Of a stretch of 64,000 bases of DNA, positions 1 through 6,571 are shown piece by piece. The notes under the pieces were generated by a model, which worked only from the letters and a program-made list of their open reading frames with translations, was not told the DNA's origin and made no database searches. A program made the position numbers and the translations under genes. Source of the stretch: RH-AL1 sp965277735 (GTDB taxonomy: Bacteria > Pseudomonadota > Alphaproteobacteria > Rhizobiales > Beijerinckiaceae); NCBI GenBank assembly GCA_965277735.1, contig CBDIDO010000003.1, positions 1,984,001-2,048,000 of the forward strand, written 5' to 3'. The stretch's first letter is position 1. The number at the start of each line of letters is the position of its first letter.

Positions 1-659
1 GCATAGCCCGCCTCGACCAGCGTCTCGAAGCCGGCGCGGATCATCTCGACGAGCCCGCCGCAGAGCACCGCCTGCTCGCCGAACAGGTCGGTCTCGCATT
101 CCTCGCGGAAGCTCGTCTCGATGATGCCCGCGCGCCCCCCTCCGATTGCGGACGCATAGCTCAGCGCGATGTCGTGCGCGTTGCCCGACGCGTCCTTGTC
201 GATCGCCACCAGGCAGGGCACGCCGCCGCCGCGCTTGTACTCGGAGCGCACGGTGTGGCCGGGGCCCTTCGGCGCGATCATGATGACGTCGAGGTCGGGG
301 CGCGGCTCGATCAGGTTGAAGTGGATGTTGAGGCCGTGCGCGAAGGCGAGCGCCGCGCCCTGCTTCATGTTCTGCGCGAGATCCTGCGCGTAGATGTCTC
401 CCTGCAGCTCGTCGGGGGTCAGCATCATCACGACATCGGCCCACTTGGCCGCCTCGGCGACGCTCATGACCTTGATGCCTTCGCCCTGCGCCTTCTTGGC
501 CGAGGTCGAGCCCTCGCGCAGCGCGACGGCGACGTCCTTGACGCCGGAATCGCGCATGTTGAGCACGTGCGCGTGGCCCTGGCTGCCGTAGCCGACGACG
601 GCGACCTTCTTGCCCTTGATGAGGTTGAGGTCGGCATCCTGATCGTAATACACGCGCAT
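1..659 (-). CDS. ilvC: Ketol-acid reductoisomerase, N-terminal 219 codons (cut by window edge)
   Basis: This is the NADP-dependent second common enzyme of isoleucine/valine synthesis; it isomerises and reduces acetolactate. The ATG is at 657-659 and the frame is open to base 1. The product begins MRVYYDQDADLNLIKGK and shows the nucleotide-binding motif GYGSQGHAHV near residue 24, the FAHGLNI segment near residue 107, and the metal-binding stretch DLFGEQ near residue 191. All of this is typical of short (class I) KARI. The C-terminal third lies outside the window. It is on the same strand as ilvN and ilvB, but a divergent response-regulator gene lies between them, so it is a separate transcription unit. 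Confidence 0.95.
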   Translation of the reverse strand, partial: MRVYYDQDADLNLIKGKKVAVVGYGSQGHAHVLNMRDSGVKDVAVALREGSTSAKKAQGEGIKVMSVAEAAKWADVVMMLTPDELQGDIYAQDLAQNMKQGAALAFAHGLNIHFNLIEPRPDLDVIMIAPKGPGHTVRSEYKRGGGVPCLVAIDKDASGNAHDIALSYASAIGGGRAGIIETSFREECETDLFGEQAVLCGGLVEMIRAGFETLVEAGY

Positions 660-826
660 TGTTCTAGTCCTTGAAAGCTTGTGGCGGGCGTTCTAGGCGC
701 CCCGGGCGCACAGGTAAAGCGATTGCAAGGCCTGTTTTTTGCCCTCGGTTCGCGGCTGTGCCGTTAACGGTCGGGAAACCGTGTTGTGTTGAATTTTGCG
801 ATAACGCGAAATCCCACGGTGCGATT

Positions 827-1672
827 ATGTCCGACATCGAACGTTTGGCGAGCCAGCATGGCGCCCGCATCCTCCTGGTCGACGACACCGAGCTCAACCG
901 GGAGATCATCGGCGACATCCTCCTGTCCGCCGGTTACGAGGTCGACCTCGCCAGCGACGGCGAGGAGGCGTGCAACGCCACCTGGAGCCGCACCTACGAC
1001 CTCGTCCTGATGGACATCGAGATGCCGGGCATGAACGGCTTCGAGGCGGCGGCGCGCATCCGCGCCCGCGAAGGCGTGATGTCGGGCGTCAAGATCGCCG
1101 CGCTGACCGCCACCCAGCAGTCGGACGCCAAGCAATATTCCTTCTGGTCGGGCATCGACACGTTCATTGCCAAACCGATCGAGCCGCGGCGCCTGCTGCG
1201 CCTGGTCGGCGGCCTCGTCGCCGAGGGCGGCGTCATCGGCAACGACTGGAAGCCGGTGTGGCGCCTTGCCGTCTTCGCCAAGTTCACCGGCCGGCTCGAA
1301 GAGGACGAGGCGGCCGACACGTTGCGCGACTTCTCCGGGCTGCTCGACGCCGCTGCTGCGGCGATCGACAGCAAGGGCCTGGCCTCGCCCGAGTTCGCCA
1401 AGACGCTGCGCGACGTGCGCGAGACCGCCGCGGTCCTCGGTTTCGAGGAGATGGCGGGGCTCTGCAAGCTGGTCGAGGCGCAACGCGGCGAAGCCGACGC
1501 CCGCTGCCGCGACCCGAACCTTCTCGGCGCCATCGACCGCGCCCGCTACGCGATCGATGTCTACCGCCGCGAGCACGACCCGCACCCGAGCCTGCTCGAG
1601 CGCACGCGCGTCAACGTCTCGAGCCTGTTCCGCGGCCTGTCGGTCGGCCCGCTGCGGCCGCGGGCGCACTGA
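827..1672 (+). CDS. Response regulator receiver protein with degenerate Hpt-like C-terminal half
   Basis: The first 125 residues form a complete receiver domain: acidic pair D19-D20, phospho-acceptor D63 in LVLMDIEMPGMNG, conserved T94 or T96, and K116 in AKP. This layout resembles receivers that end hybrid histidine kinases. Residues about 150-240 are helical, and LRDVRETAAVLGFEEMAGLC resembles a histidine phosphotransfer bundle, but the expected His is absent. There is no DNA-binding or enzymatic output domain. The ATG at 827 is preferred because upstream codons in this frame would read through the ilvC promoter region. It is divergent from ilvC and convergent with ilvN. Its partner kinase is not visible here; a role as phospho-sink or single-domain regulator is inference. 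Confidence 0.8.
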   Translation: MSDIERLASQHGARILLVDDTELNREIIGDILLSAGYEVDLASDGEEACNATWSRTYDLVLMDIEMPGMNGFEAAARIRAREGVMSGVKIAALTATQQSDAKQYSFWSGIDTFIAKPIEPRRLLRLVGGLVAEGGVIGNDWKPVWRLAVFAKFTGRLEEDEAADTLRDFSGLLDAAAAAIDSKGLASPEFAKTLRDVRETAAVLGFEEMAGLCKLVEAQRGEADARCRDPNLLGAIDRARYAIDVYRREHDPHPSLLERTRVNVSSLFRGLSVGPLRPRAH

Positions 1673-1693
1673 TCCCGCTAGGCGTACTCGCGC

Positions 1694-2266
1694 CTACGGC
1701 ATCTTCCCCGGCCCGCGGGTGATCGCGGCGACGCCGGTGCGCGACACCTCGACCAGCCCGATCGGCCGCATCAGGTCGACGAAATGGTCGATCTTCGAGG
1801 CCGCGCCCGTCATCTCGAAGATGAAGCTGTCGGTCGAGGCATCGATCACGCGGCCGCGGAACGCCTCGGCGAGGCGAAGCGCCTCCTGGCGGTCCTCGCC
1901 GCGCCCGGCGACCTTGATCATCGCCAGCTCGCGCTCGACGCTGTCGCCGCGCAAGGTGAGGTCGGTCACCGAATGCACCGGCACGAGGCGGTCGAGCTGC
2001 AGCGTGATCTGCTCGATGTCCTCGAGCGTTCCCGAGGTGACGATGGTGATGCGCGAGAGGTGGTCGGCATGCGCCACCTCGGCGACCGTGAGGCTCGCGA
2101 TATTGTAGCCGCGCCCCGAATAGAGGCCGACGACGCGGGCGAGCACGCCCGGCTCGTTGTCGACGAGGACGGACAGCGTGTGGGTGACCTGCGCGCGCTC
2201 GTTCGGCGGCGCGGTGTATGGGGAGGGCGGCTGCGGGCTCGGGGCGTTCATCTTCGCGTCTTTCAA
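1694..2266 (-). CDS. ilvN: Acetolactate synthase small (regulatory) subunit
   Basis: This is the regulatory subunit of acetohydroxyacid synthase. It binds valine through an N-terminal ACT domain (HTLSVLVDNEPGVLARVVGLYSGRGYNI, residues about 29-56) and activates the catalytic subunit encoded just upstream by ilvB. A second ACT-like half follows. The total of 190 residues is normal for the family. Translation may start at M1 (2266) or at MNAPSPQ (2251). It is probably cotranscribed with ilvB, although a 150-bp palindromic repeat element sits between the two genes. Confidence 0.93.
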   Translation of the reverse strand: MKDAKMNAPSPQPPSPYTAPPNERAQVTHTLSVLVDNEPGVLARVVGLYSGRGYNIASLTVAEVAHADHLSRITIVTSGTLEDIEQITLQLDRLVPVHSVTDLTLRGDSVERELAMIKVAGRGEDRQEALRLAEAFRGRVIDASTDSFIFEMTGAASKIDHFVDLMRPIGLVEVSRTGVAAITRGPGKMP

Positions 2267-2280
2267 GAAGGGTCTCGGAT

Positions 2281-2431
2281 CTCCTTCTCCCGTTTGCGGG
2301 AGAAGGTGGCCCCGCGAAGCGGGGTCAGATGAGGGGCGGTCCCGCTTGCGCCGGCGTCGGAAGAGAAGCGGAGAGTCCCCTCATCCGACCCGGCTGCGTC
2401 GGGCCACCTTCTTCCGCAAGCGGGAGAAGGA
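2281..2431. repeat. Long imperfect palindromic intergenic repeat (RPE/REP-like)
   Basis: The left arm reads CTCCTTCTCCCG...GGGAGAAGGTGGCCC and the right arm is its approximate reverse complement, ending in GGGCCACCTTCTTCC...CGGGAGAAGG. Together they can fold into a long hairpin in the ilvB-ilvN transcript. Repeats of this composition are common in intergenic DNA of Hyphomicrobiales. Here one could affect mRNA stability or the relative yield of the two subunits. Confidence 0.75.
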
Positions 2432-2445
2432 AAGACCGCAATCGG

Positions 2446-4230
2446 CTAAACCAGCTCCCGCCCGCGCGCGTCGATCATGTTTTCCAGCTCGAGGTCGGCG
2501 TCGTCGGCGAGGATCATCTCGTTGTGCGCCTTGCCCGACGGGATCATCGGGAAGCAATTCTCCATCTTGTCGACCAGGCAGTCGACGATCACCGCGTTCG
2601 GCGTGTCGATCATTTCCATGATCGCCGCATCGAGGTCGGCCGGATCCGACACGCGGATGCCGTGCGCGCCGTAGGCCTCGGCGAGCTTCACGAAGTCGGG
2701 CAGGGAGTGCGAGTAGCTCTCCGAATAGCGCTTCTCGTGCAGCAACTCCTGCCACTGGCGCACCATGCCGAGGTACTCGTTGTTCAAGATGAAGATCTTG
2801 ATCGGTAGCCGGTACTGCGCGGCGGTCGACATCTCCTGCATGTTCATCAGGATCGAGCCCTCGCCCGCGACGTCGACGACGAGCGCGTTCGGATGCGCCA
2901 TCTGGACGCCGATCGCCGCCGGCAGGCCGTAGCCCATCGTGCCGAGGCCACCCGACGTCATCCATCGGTTCGGCTCGTCGAACCCATAGTGCTGCGCGGC
3001 CCACATCTGGTGCTGGCCGACCTCGGTCGTGATGTAGGTGTCACGGGCCTTGGTCAGCTCGTAGAGGCGCTGGACCGCATGCTGCGGCTTGATCGTGGTC
3101 TTCGACGACTTGAATGACAGCGACTTGCGACCGCGCCATTCGTCGATCGCCGTCCACCATTGCGACAGCGCCGTCTTGTCGGCCGCGTATCCGCGCGCCT
3201 TCCACGTCGCAATCATCGCGCGCAGCGCATGCGTGCAATCGGCGATGATCGGCACATCCGCCTTGACGATCTTGTTGATCGAGGAGGGGTCGATATCGAC
3301 GTGGATCTTGCGCGAGCCGGGCGAGAAAGCATCGAGACGGCCGGTGATGCGATCGTCGAAGCGCGCGCCGATGTTGATCATGACATCGCAATCGTGCATC
3401 GCGTGGTTGGCCTCGTAGGTGCCGTGCATGCCGAGCATGCCCAGCCAGTTCTTACCCGTCGCCGGATAGGCGCCGAGGCCCATCAGCGTCGAGGTGATCG
3501 GGAAGCCGGTCAGCGCGACGAGCTCGCGCAGCAGGCGCGAGGCCTCGGGGCCGGCATTGATGATGCCGCCGCCCGTGTAGAAGACCGGCTTGCGCGCGGC
3601 GGCCATCATCGCCACCGCCTGCTCGATGCGGACGGGGTCGGCCTCGAGCTGCGGCTTGTAGGTCTTGTGCTCCGTCGTCACCGTCGCGTCGTACGGCCCG
3701 CGCGCGAACTGCACGTCCTTCGGGATGTCGATGACGACAGGGCCCGGCCGGCCATGGCTCGCGACATAAAACGCTTCATGAAGAATACGCGGCAAGTCCT
3801 TGATCGAGCGGACCAGATAGTTGTGCTTGGTGCAATGGCGGGTGATCCCCACCGTGTCGCATTCCTGGAACGCGTCGGAGCCGATCAGATGCGTCGGCAC
3901 CTGGCCGGTGATGCAGACCAGCGGGATCGAATCGAGCAGCGCGTCGGTCAGCCCGGTGATCGCGTTGGTCGCACCGGGACCGGAGGTGACGAGCAGCACG
4001 CCGACCTTGCCGGACGAGCGCGCGTAACCTTCGGCCGCATGCGCCGCGCCCTGCTCGTGGCGGACGAGCACATGCTTGATGTCGGTCTGACCGTAGAGCG
4101 CATCATAGATCGGAAGCACGGCGCCGCCGGGATAGCCGAACAGCGTGGTGACGCCCTGGTCCTTCAGAGCCTGGACGACCATCTGCGCGCCGGTCATCTC
4201 GCGGGGCTTGGTGTCGGCGGTCTCGGACAT
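2446..4230 (-). CDS. ilvB: Acetolactate synthase large (catalytic) subunit
   Basis: This ThDP-, FAD- and Mg-dependent enzyme condenses pyruvate with pyruvate or 2-oxobutyrate in the first common step of branched-chain amino acid synthesis. The N-terminal domain has FGYPGGAVLP and the catalytic-Glu stretch VRHEQGAAHAAEGYA. The C-terminal ThDP-binding segment is GEGSILMNMQE...NNEYLGMV. The ATG at 4230 (MSETADTKP) is preferred, giving 594 residues. An in-frame TTG at 4269 lies against the poly-U tract of the attenuator and would be an unlikely start. It is preceded by the leader peptide and terminator described separately and followed by ilvN. Confidence 0.95.
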   Translation of the reverse strand: MSETADTKPREMTGAQMVVQALKDQGVTTLFGYPGGAVLPIYDALYGQTDIKHVLVRHEQGAAHAAEGYARSSGKVGVLLVTSGPGATNAITGLTDALLDSIPLVCITGQVPTHLIGSDAFQECDTVGITRHCTKHNYLVRSIKDLPRILHEAFYVASHGRPGPVVIDIPKDVQFARGPYDATVTTEHKTYKPQLEADPVRIEQAVAMMAAARKPVFYTGGGIINAGPEASRLLRELVALTGFPITSTLMGLGAYPATGKNWLGMLGMHGTYEANHAMHDCDVMINIGARFDDRITGRLDAFSPGSRKIHVDIDPSSINKIVKADVPIIADCTHALRAMIATWKARGYAADKTALSQWWTAIDEWRGRKSLSFKSSKTTIKPQHAVQRLYELTKARDTYITTEVGQHQMWAAQHYGFDEPNRWMTSGGLGTMGYGLPAAIGVQMAHPNALVVDVAGEGSILMNMQEMSTAAQYRLPIKIFILNNEYLGMVRQWQELLHEKRYSESYSHSLPDFVKLAEAYGAHGIRVSDPADLDAAIMEMIDTPNAVIVDCLVDKMENCFPMIPSGKAHNEMILADDADLELENMIDARGRELV

Positions 4231-4270
4231 GATCTCGATCTCGGGTTGGTGGGTTGGTTTTCCGGACAAT

Positions 4271-4291
4271 AAAAAAGGCCCCTTAGGGCCT
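4271..4291 (-). terminator. Intrinsic terminator acting as attenuator of ilvB
   Basis: On the minus strand a perfect 6-bp stem AGGCCC/GGGCCT with TAAG loop runs straight into six U residues, about 40 nt before the ilvB ATG. The 5' arm plus preceding bases (CCGAGGCC, 4287-4294) is exactly complementary to GGCCTCGG at 4316-4323, just after the leader-peptide stop. A mutually exclusive antiterminator is therefore available. Confidence 0.85.
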
Positions 4292-4323
4292 CGGGTAAGC
4301 GCCAGTGGCGGGCAACCGAGGCC

Positions 4324-4374
4324 TCAGCCTCGTCCCGTCAGTGGCGCTCGATCTACGATAAGGCGCTGGGCCAT
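4324..4374 (-). CDS. ilvB leader peptide (MAQRLIVDRAPLTGRG)
   Basis: This short open frame encodes 16 residues with consecutive Leu-Ile-Val codons (CTT ATC GTA), then a TGA at 4324-4326. It lies between a promoter-like sequence and the ilvB terminator hairpin. That is the arrangement used when ribosome stalling on scarce branched-chain aminoacyl-tRNAs favours an antiterminator. Attenuation of ilvBN is known from Caulobacter; that the same logic holds here is inferred from codon content and the 8-bp antiterminator pairing. A Shine-Dalgarno match is weak (GAGG about 13 nt upstream). Confidence 0.7.
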   Translation of the reverse strand: MAQRLIVDRAPLTGRG

Positions 4375-4403
4375 CGGATTCGGAAAACCTCGTGAAGGTC
4401 CGT

Positions 4404-4431
4404 GGATAGACCTTTCCCCGACCGCAATCAA
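4404..4431 (-). promoter_or_regulatory. Candidate promoter of the ilvB leader transcript
   Basis: On the minus strand TTGATT (4431-4426) and CTATCC (4409-4404) are separated by 16 bp. A start about 7 nt downstream would leave roughly 23 nt before the leader-peptide ATG, which suits an attenuator leader. The promoter faces away from the divergent recO gene. Confidence 0.5.
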
Positions 4432-4466
4432 CTGGGAATCGCAGCCGCCGTGCTATGCCGCTCGGC

Positions 4467-5183
4467 ATGGAATGGCGCGACGAGGGCCTCATCATCGGCG
4501 GCCGCCGGCACGGCGAGACGAGCGTCATCCTCGAGGTGATGACGCGCGCCCACGGTCGCCATCTCGGCCTCGTGCGCGGCGGCCGCGGCAAGCGGATGGC
4601 GCCGCTGCTGCAGCCCGGCAACGAGGTGGAGCTGACGTGGCGCGCCCGGCTCGACGAGCATCTCGGCTATTACGCGGTCGAGACGACCCGCCAGCGTGCG
4701 GCGACGCTGATGGCGCGGCCGGCCAGCCTGCATGGGCTCAACTTCGTCAGCGAGCTGATGCGCCTGCTCGCCGAGCGCGAGCCGAGCGAGTCGCTCTACG
4801 AGGCGGCCCTCGAGATCGTCGAGCTACTCGAGCAGCCCGACGCCGCGGCGCCGCGATTCGTGCTCTTGGAAGCGGCGATCCTGGCCGAGAGCGGTTTCGG
4901 GCTCGATCTCGACAGCTGCGCCGCGACCGGCGTGCGCGAGGAACTCGTCTATGTCTCGCCGAAATCGGGTCGCGCGGTCTCGCGCGCAGCGGGCACGCCG
5001 TATCGTGACAGGATGCTGGCGCTGCCCGCCTTCGTGCTGGCGGGGGAGGGTGACGCGGACGCCGACGACATGCGGGCGGGGTTCGCCCTGACGGGCTATT
5101 TCCTGGACCGGGACGTCTATGCGCCGCACGGGAAGGCGTTGCCGGCCTCCCGCGAAGCGTTCATCGCGAGTCTGACGAAGTGA
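4467..5183 (+). CDS. recO: DNA repair protein RecO
   Basis: RecO loads RecA onto SSB-coated single-stranded DNA in RecFOR recombinational repair and anneals complementary strands. The product begins MEWRDEGLIIGGRRHGE, the usual alphaproteobacterial RecO N-terminus (OB fold). It continues with the helical region containing LHGLNFVSELMRLLAEREPSE and the C-terminal region ending YFLDRDVYAPHGK. The start at 4467 is chosen by family alignment; an ATG at 4455 is possible. Its length of about 238 residues is normal. It is transcribed divergently from the ilvB leader. Confidence 0.92.
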   Translation: MEWRDEGLIIGGRRHGETSVILEVMTRAHGRHLGLVRGGRGKRMAPLLQPGNEVELTWRARLDEHLGYYAVETTRQRAATLMARPASLHGLNFVSELMRLLAEREPSESLYEAALEIVELLEQPDAAAPRFVLLEAAILAESGFGLDLDSCAATGVREELVYVSPKSGRAVSRAAGTPYRDRMLALPAFVLAGEGDADADDMRAGFALTGYFLDRDVYAPHGKALPASREAFIASLTK

Positions 5184-5189
5184 GTGGGC

Positions 5190-5411
5190 TCAGTAGTCGT
5201 CGCAGACGCGACGCTCGACCATGCGGCTGACGCCGTACCCCTGGTCCAGGGCGACCTGCTCGGTGTGGCAGGGAATATGGGTCGTGCGCTCGCGGGCCTC
5301 GAGCTGACCGGCCGACGGCATCGTCGCGAACAAAGCGGCGACGATCATCGCCATCGCGGCGAGGCCGAAAAGCATCAAGGTCTTGTTCAGGCTCAGCGTG
5401 TTCTCGGCCAC
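5190..5411 (-). CDS. Small single-span membrane protein, unknown function
   Basis: The 73-residue product has a hydrophobic span at residues about 12-31 (LMLFGLAAMAMIVAALF) and a polar tail with two cysteines (HIPCHTEQ and RRVCDDY). It lies convergent to recO, with 6 bp between the stop codons. No family is recognised. The clean membrane-anchor profile and soluble cysteine-bearing tail favour a real gene over a chance frame. Confidence 0.6.
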   Translation of the reverse strand: MAENTLSLNKTLMLFGLAAMAMIVAALFATMPSAGQLEARERTTHIPCHTEQVALDQGYGVSRMVERRVCDDY

Positions 5412-5600
5412 TTCAATCTGCCTTTGGAGGATGCGAGTGGGTTGCTCGTCCGCCGGCGCCTTCGCCGGTGCCGTTGTGTTACGTGCGTCGCCCGATCTCA
5501 GCTAGTGCGAGGCGGACACAGCCCGATCCAAACCCGCGGCTTTTGAGTGGCAATTGGTGAACGTGATTAAGAGCTTGTTGGTGATCTCGGAGGGGATTCA

Positions 5601-6257
5601 GTGAGCGAGCCAGACGATCGTGCGCTCGCGCGGGTCGCCCGATGGGTCGCATCCCTGAACCTCGGCTACTTCGCCGTAGAAGTGGCGGTCGCGCTCGCGA
5701 TCGGCTCGGTGTCGCTGTTCGCCGACAGTGTCGACTTTCTCGAAGATGCCTCGATCGGCATCCTGCTGATCGTCGGGCTGGCGTGGTCGGCGCCGGCGCG
5801 CGCGCGGCTCGGCATGGTGCTGGCCGCCATCATCCTGGTGCCGGGTCTCGCGACCCTCGTCATGGCCTGGTTGCGCTGGTCGAGCGGGACGCCGCCGGCC
5901 CCCTTGGCGCTCGGGTTCACCGGGCTGGGCGCGCTGGCGGTCAACGCGACCTGCGCCTGGCTGCTCGCCGCGCAGCGGTCGCGGGGCGGCAGCCTGGTCA
6001 AGGCGGCCTTCCTCTCGGCGCGCAACGACGTCCTGGCCAATCTCGCGATCATCGCCGTCGCGCCGGTGACCGCCGCGACCCGCTCGCCCTGGCCCGACCT
6101 CGTCGTCGGCCTGGCCATCGCCGCCCTGAACGCCGGGGCGGCCTGGGAGGTGTTCGAGGCGGCGCGGGAGGAGGGCCGAGAGGGGCTCCAACGTTCGCGG
6201 GAACCGGATGGCGAAGATGAACGTTCGGTTAAGCGTGAGCGCCAAGGCGGGGCGTGA
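5601..6257 (+). CDS. Cation-diffusion-facilitator-like membrane protein lacking the cytoplasmic domain
   Basis: The N-terminus ALARVARWVASLNLGYFAVEVAVALAIGSVSLFADSVDFLEDA resembles TM1-TM2 of CDF metal transporters, and SARNDVLANLAII...WPDLVVGLAIAALN resembles TM5-TM6. CDF proteins place their metal-site Asp residues in these helices. The C-terminal metal-binding domain is absent and is replaced by about 30 charged residues, so the 218-residue length is short for the family. Translation starts at a GTG with a GGAGGGG Shine-Dalgarno 6 nt upstream. Function in metal transport is inference. Confidence 0.75.
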   Translation: MSEPDDRALARVARWVASLNLGYFAVEVAVALAIGSVSLFADSVDFLEDASIGILLIVGLAWSAPARARLGMVLAAIILVPGLATLVMAWLRWSSGTPPAPLALGFTGLGALAVNATCAWLLAAQRSRGGSLVKAAFLSARNDVLANLAIIAVAPVTAATRSPWPDLVVGLAIAALNAGAAWEVFEAAREEGREGLQRSREPDGEDERSVKRERQGGA

Positions 6258-6276
6258 TTCAAATTCGGGGACCGAC

Positions 6277-6522
6277 ATGAGACTCATTGGCGCTGTTCTG
6301 GTGACGGTCGGACTGCTGTCCTGCGGCGCCGCATACGCCGACGACGATTCGGCGCTGGTCACAGGCCGCAGCGTCGCGGTCACGGACGGGAGTTGCGATC
6401 GCGTCACGCCGGTCTGCGCATCGATGGGCGGCAACCGCCTCGTGCCCTACGACAACGAGTGCCACGCTCGCGCCGACGGCGCCTCGAGCGTCTCGTTCAG
6501 CGGCTGCTTCGACGAGAACTAG
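6277..6522 (+). CDS. Secreted Kazal-like small protein
   Basis: Residues 1-21 form a signal peptide ending AAYA. The mature 60 residues contain cysteines at 40, 47, 62 and 77 in the arrangement CDRVTPVC...VPYDNEC...SGC. This matches the PVCG..G.TYxNxC core of Kazal-type protease inhibitor domains, but with four rather than six cysteines and Ala where the usual Gly follows PVC. The ATG at 6277 is chosen because it gives the signal peptide. It is located 20 bp after the CDF-like gene. Inhibition of a serine protease is only a possibility. Confidence 0.65.
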   Translation: MRLIGAVLVTVGLLSCGAAYADDDSALVTGRSVAVTDGSCDRVTPVCASMGGNRLVPYDNECHARADGASSVSFSGCFDEN

Positions 6523-6571
6523 AAAGCGCCGCAGACCGGCGGCCTGCAGCACCCCCACCGATCGGCTAGCC

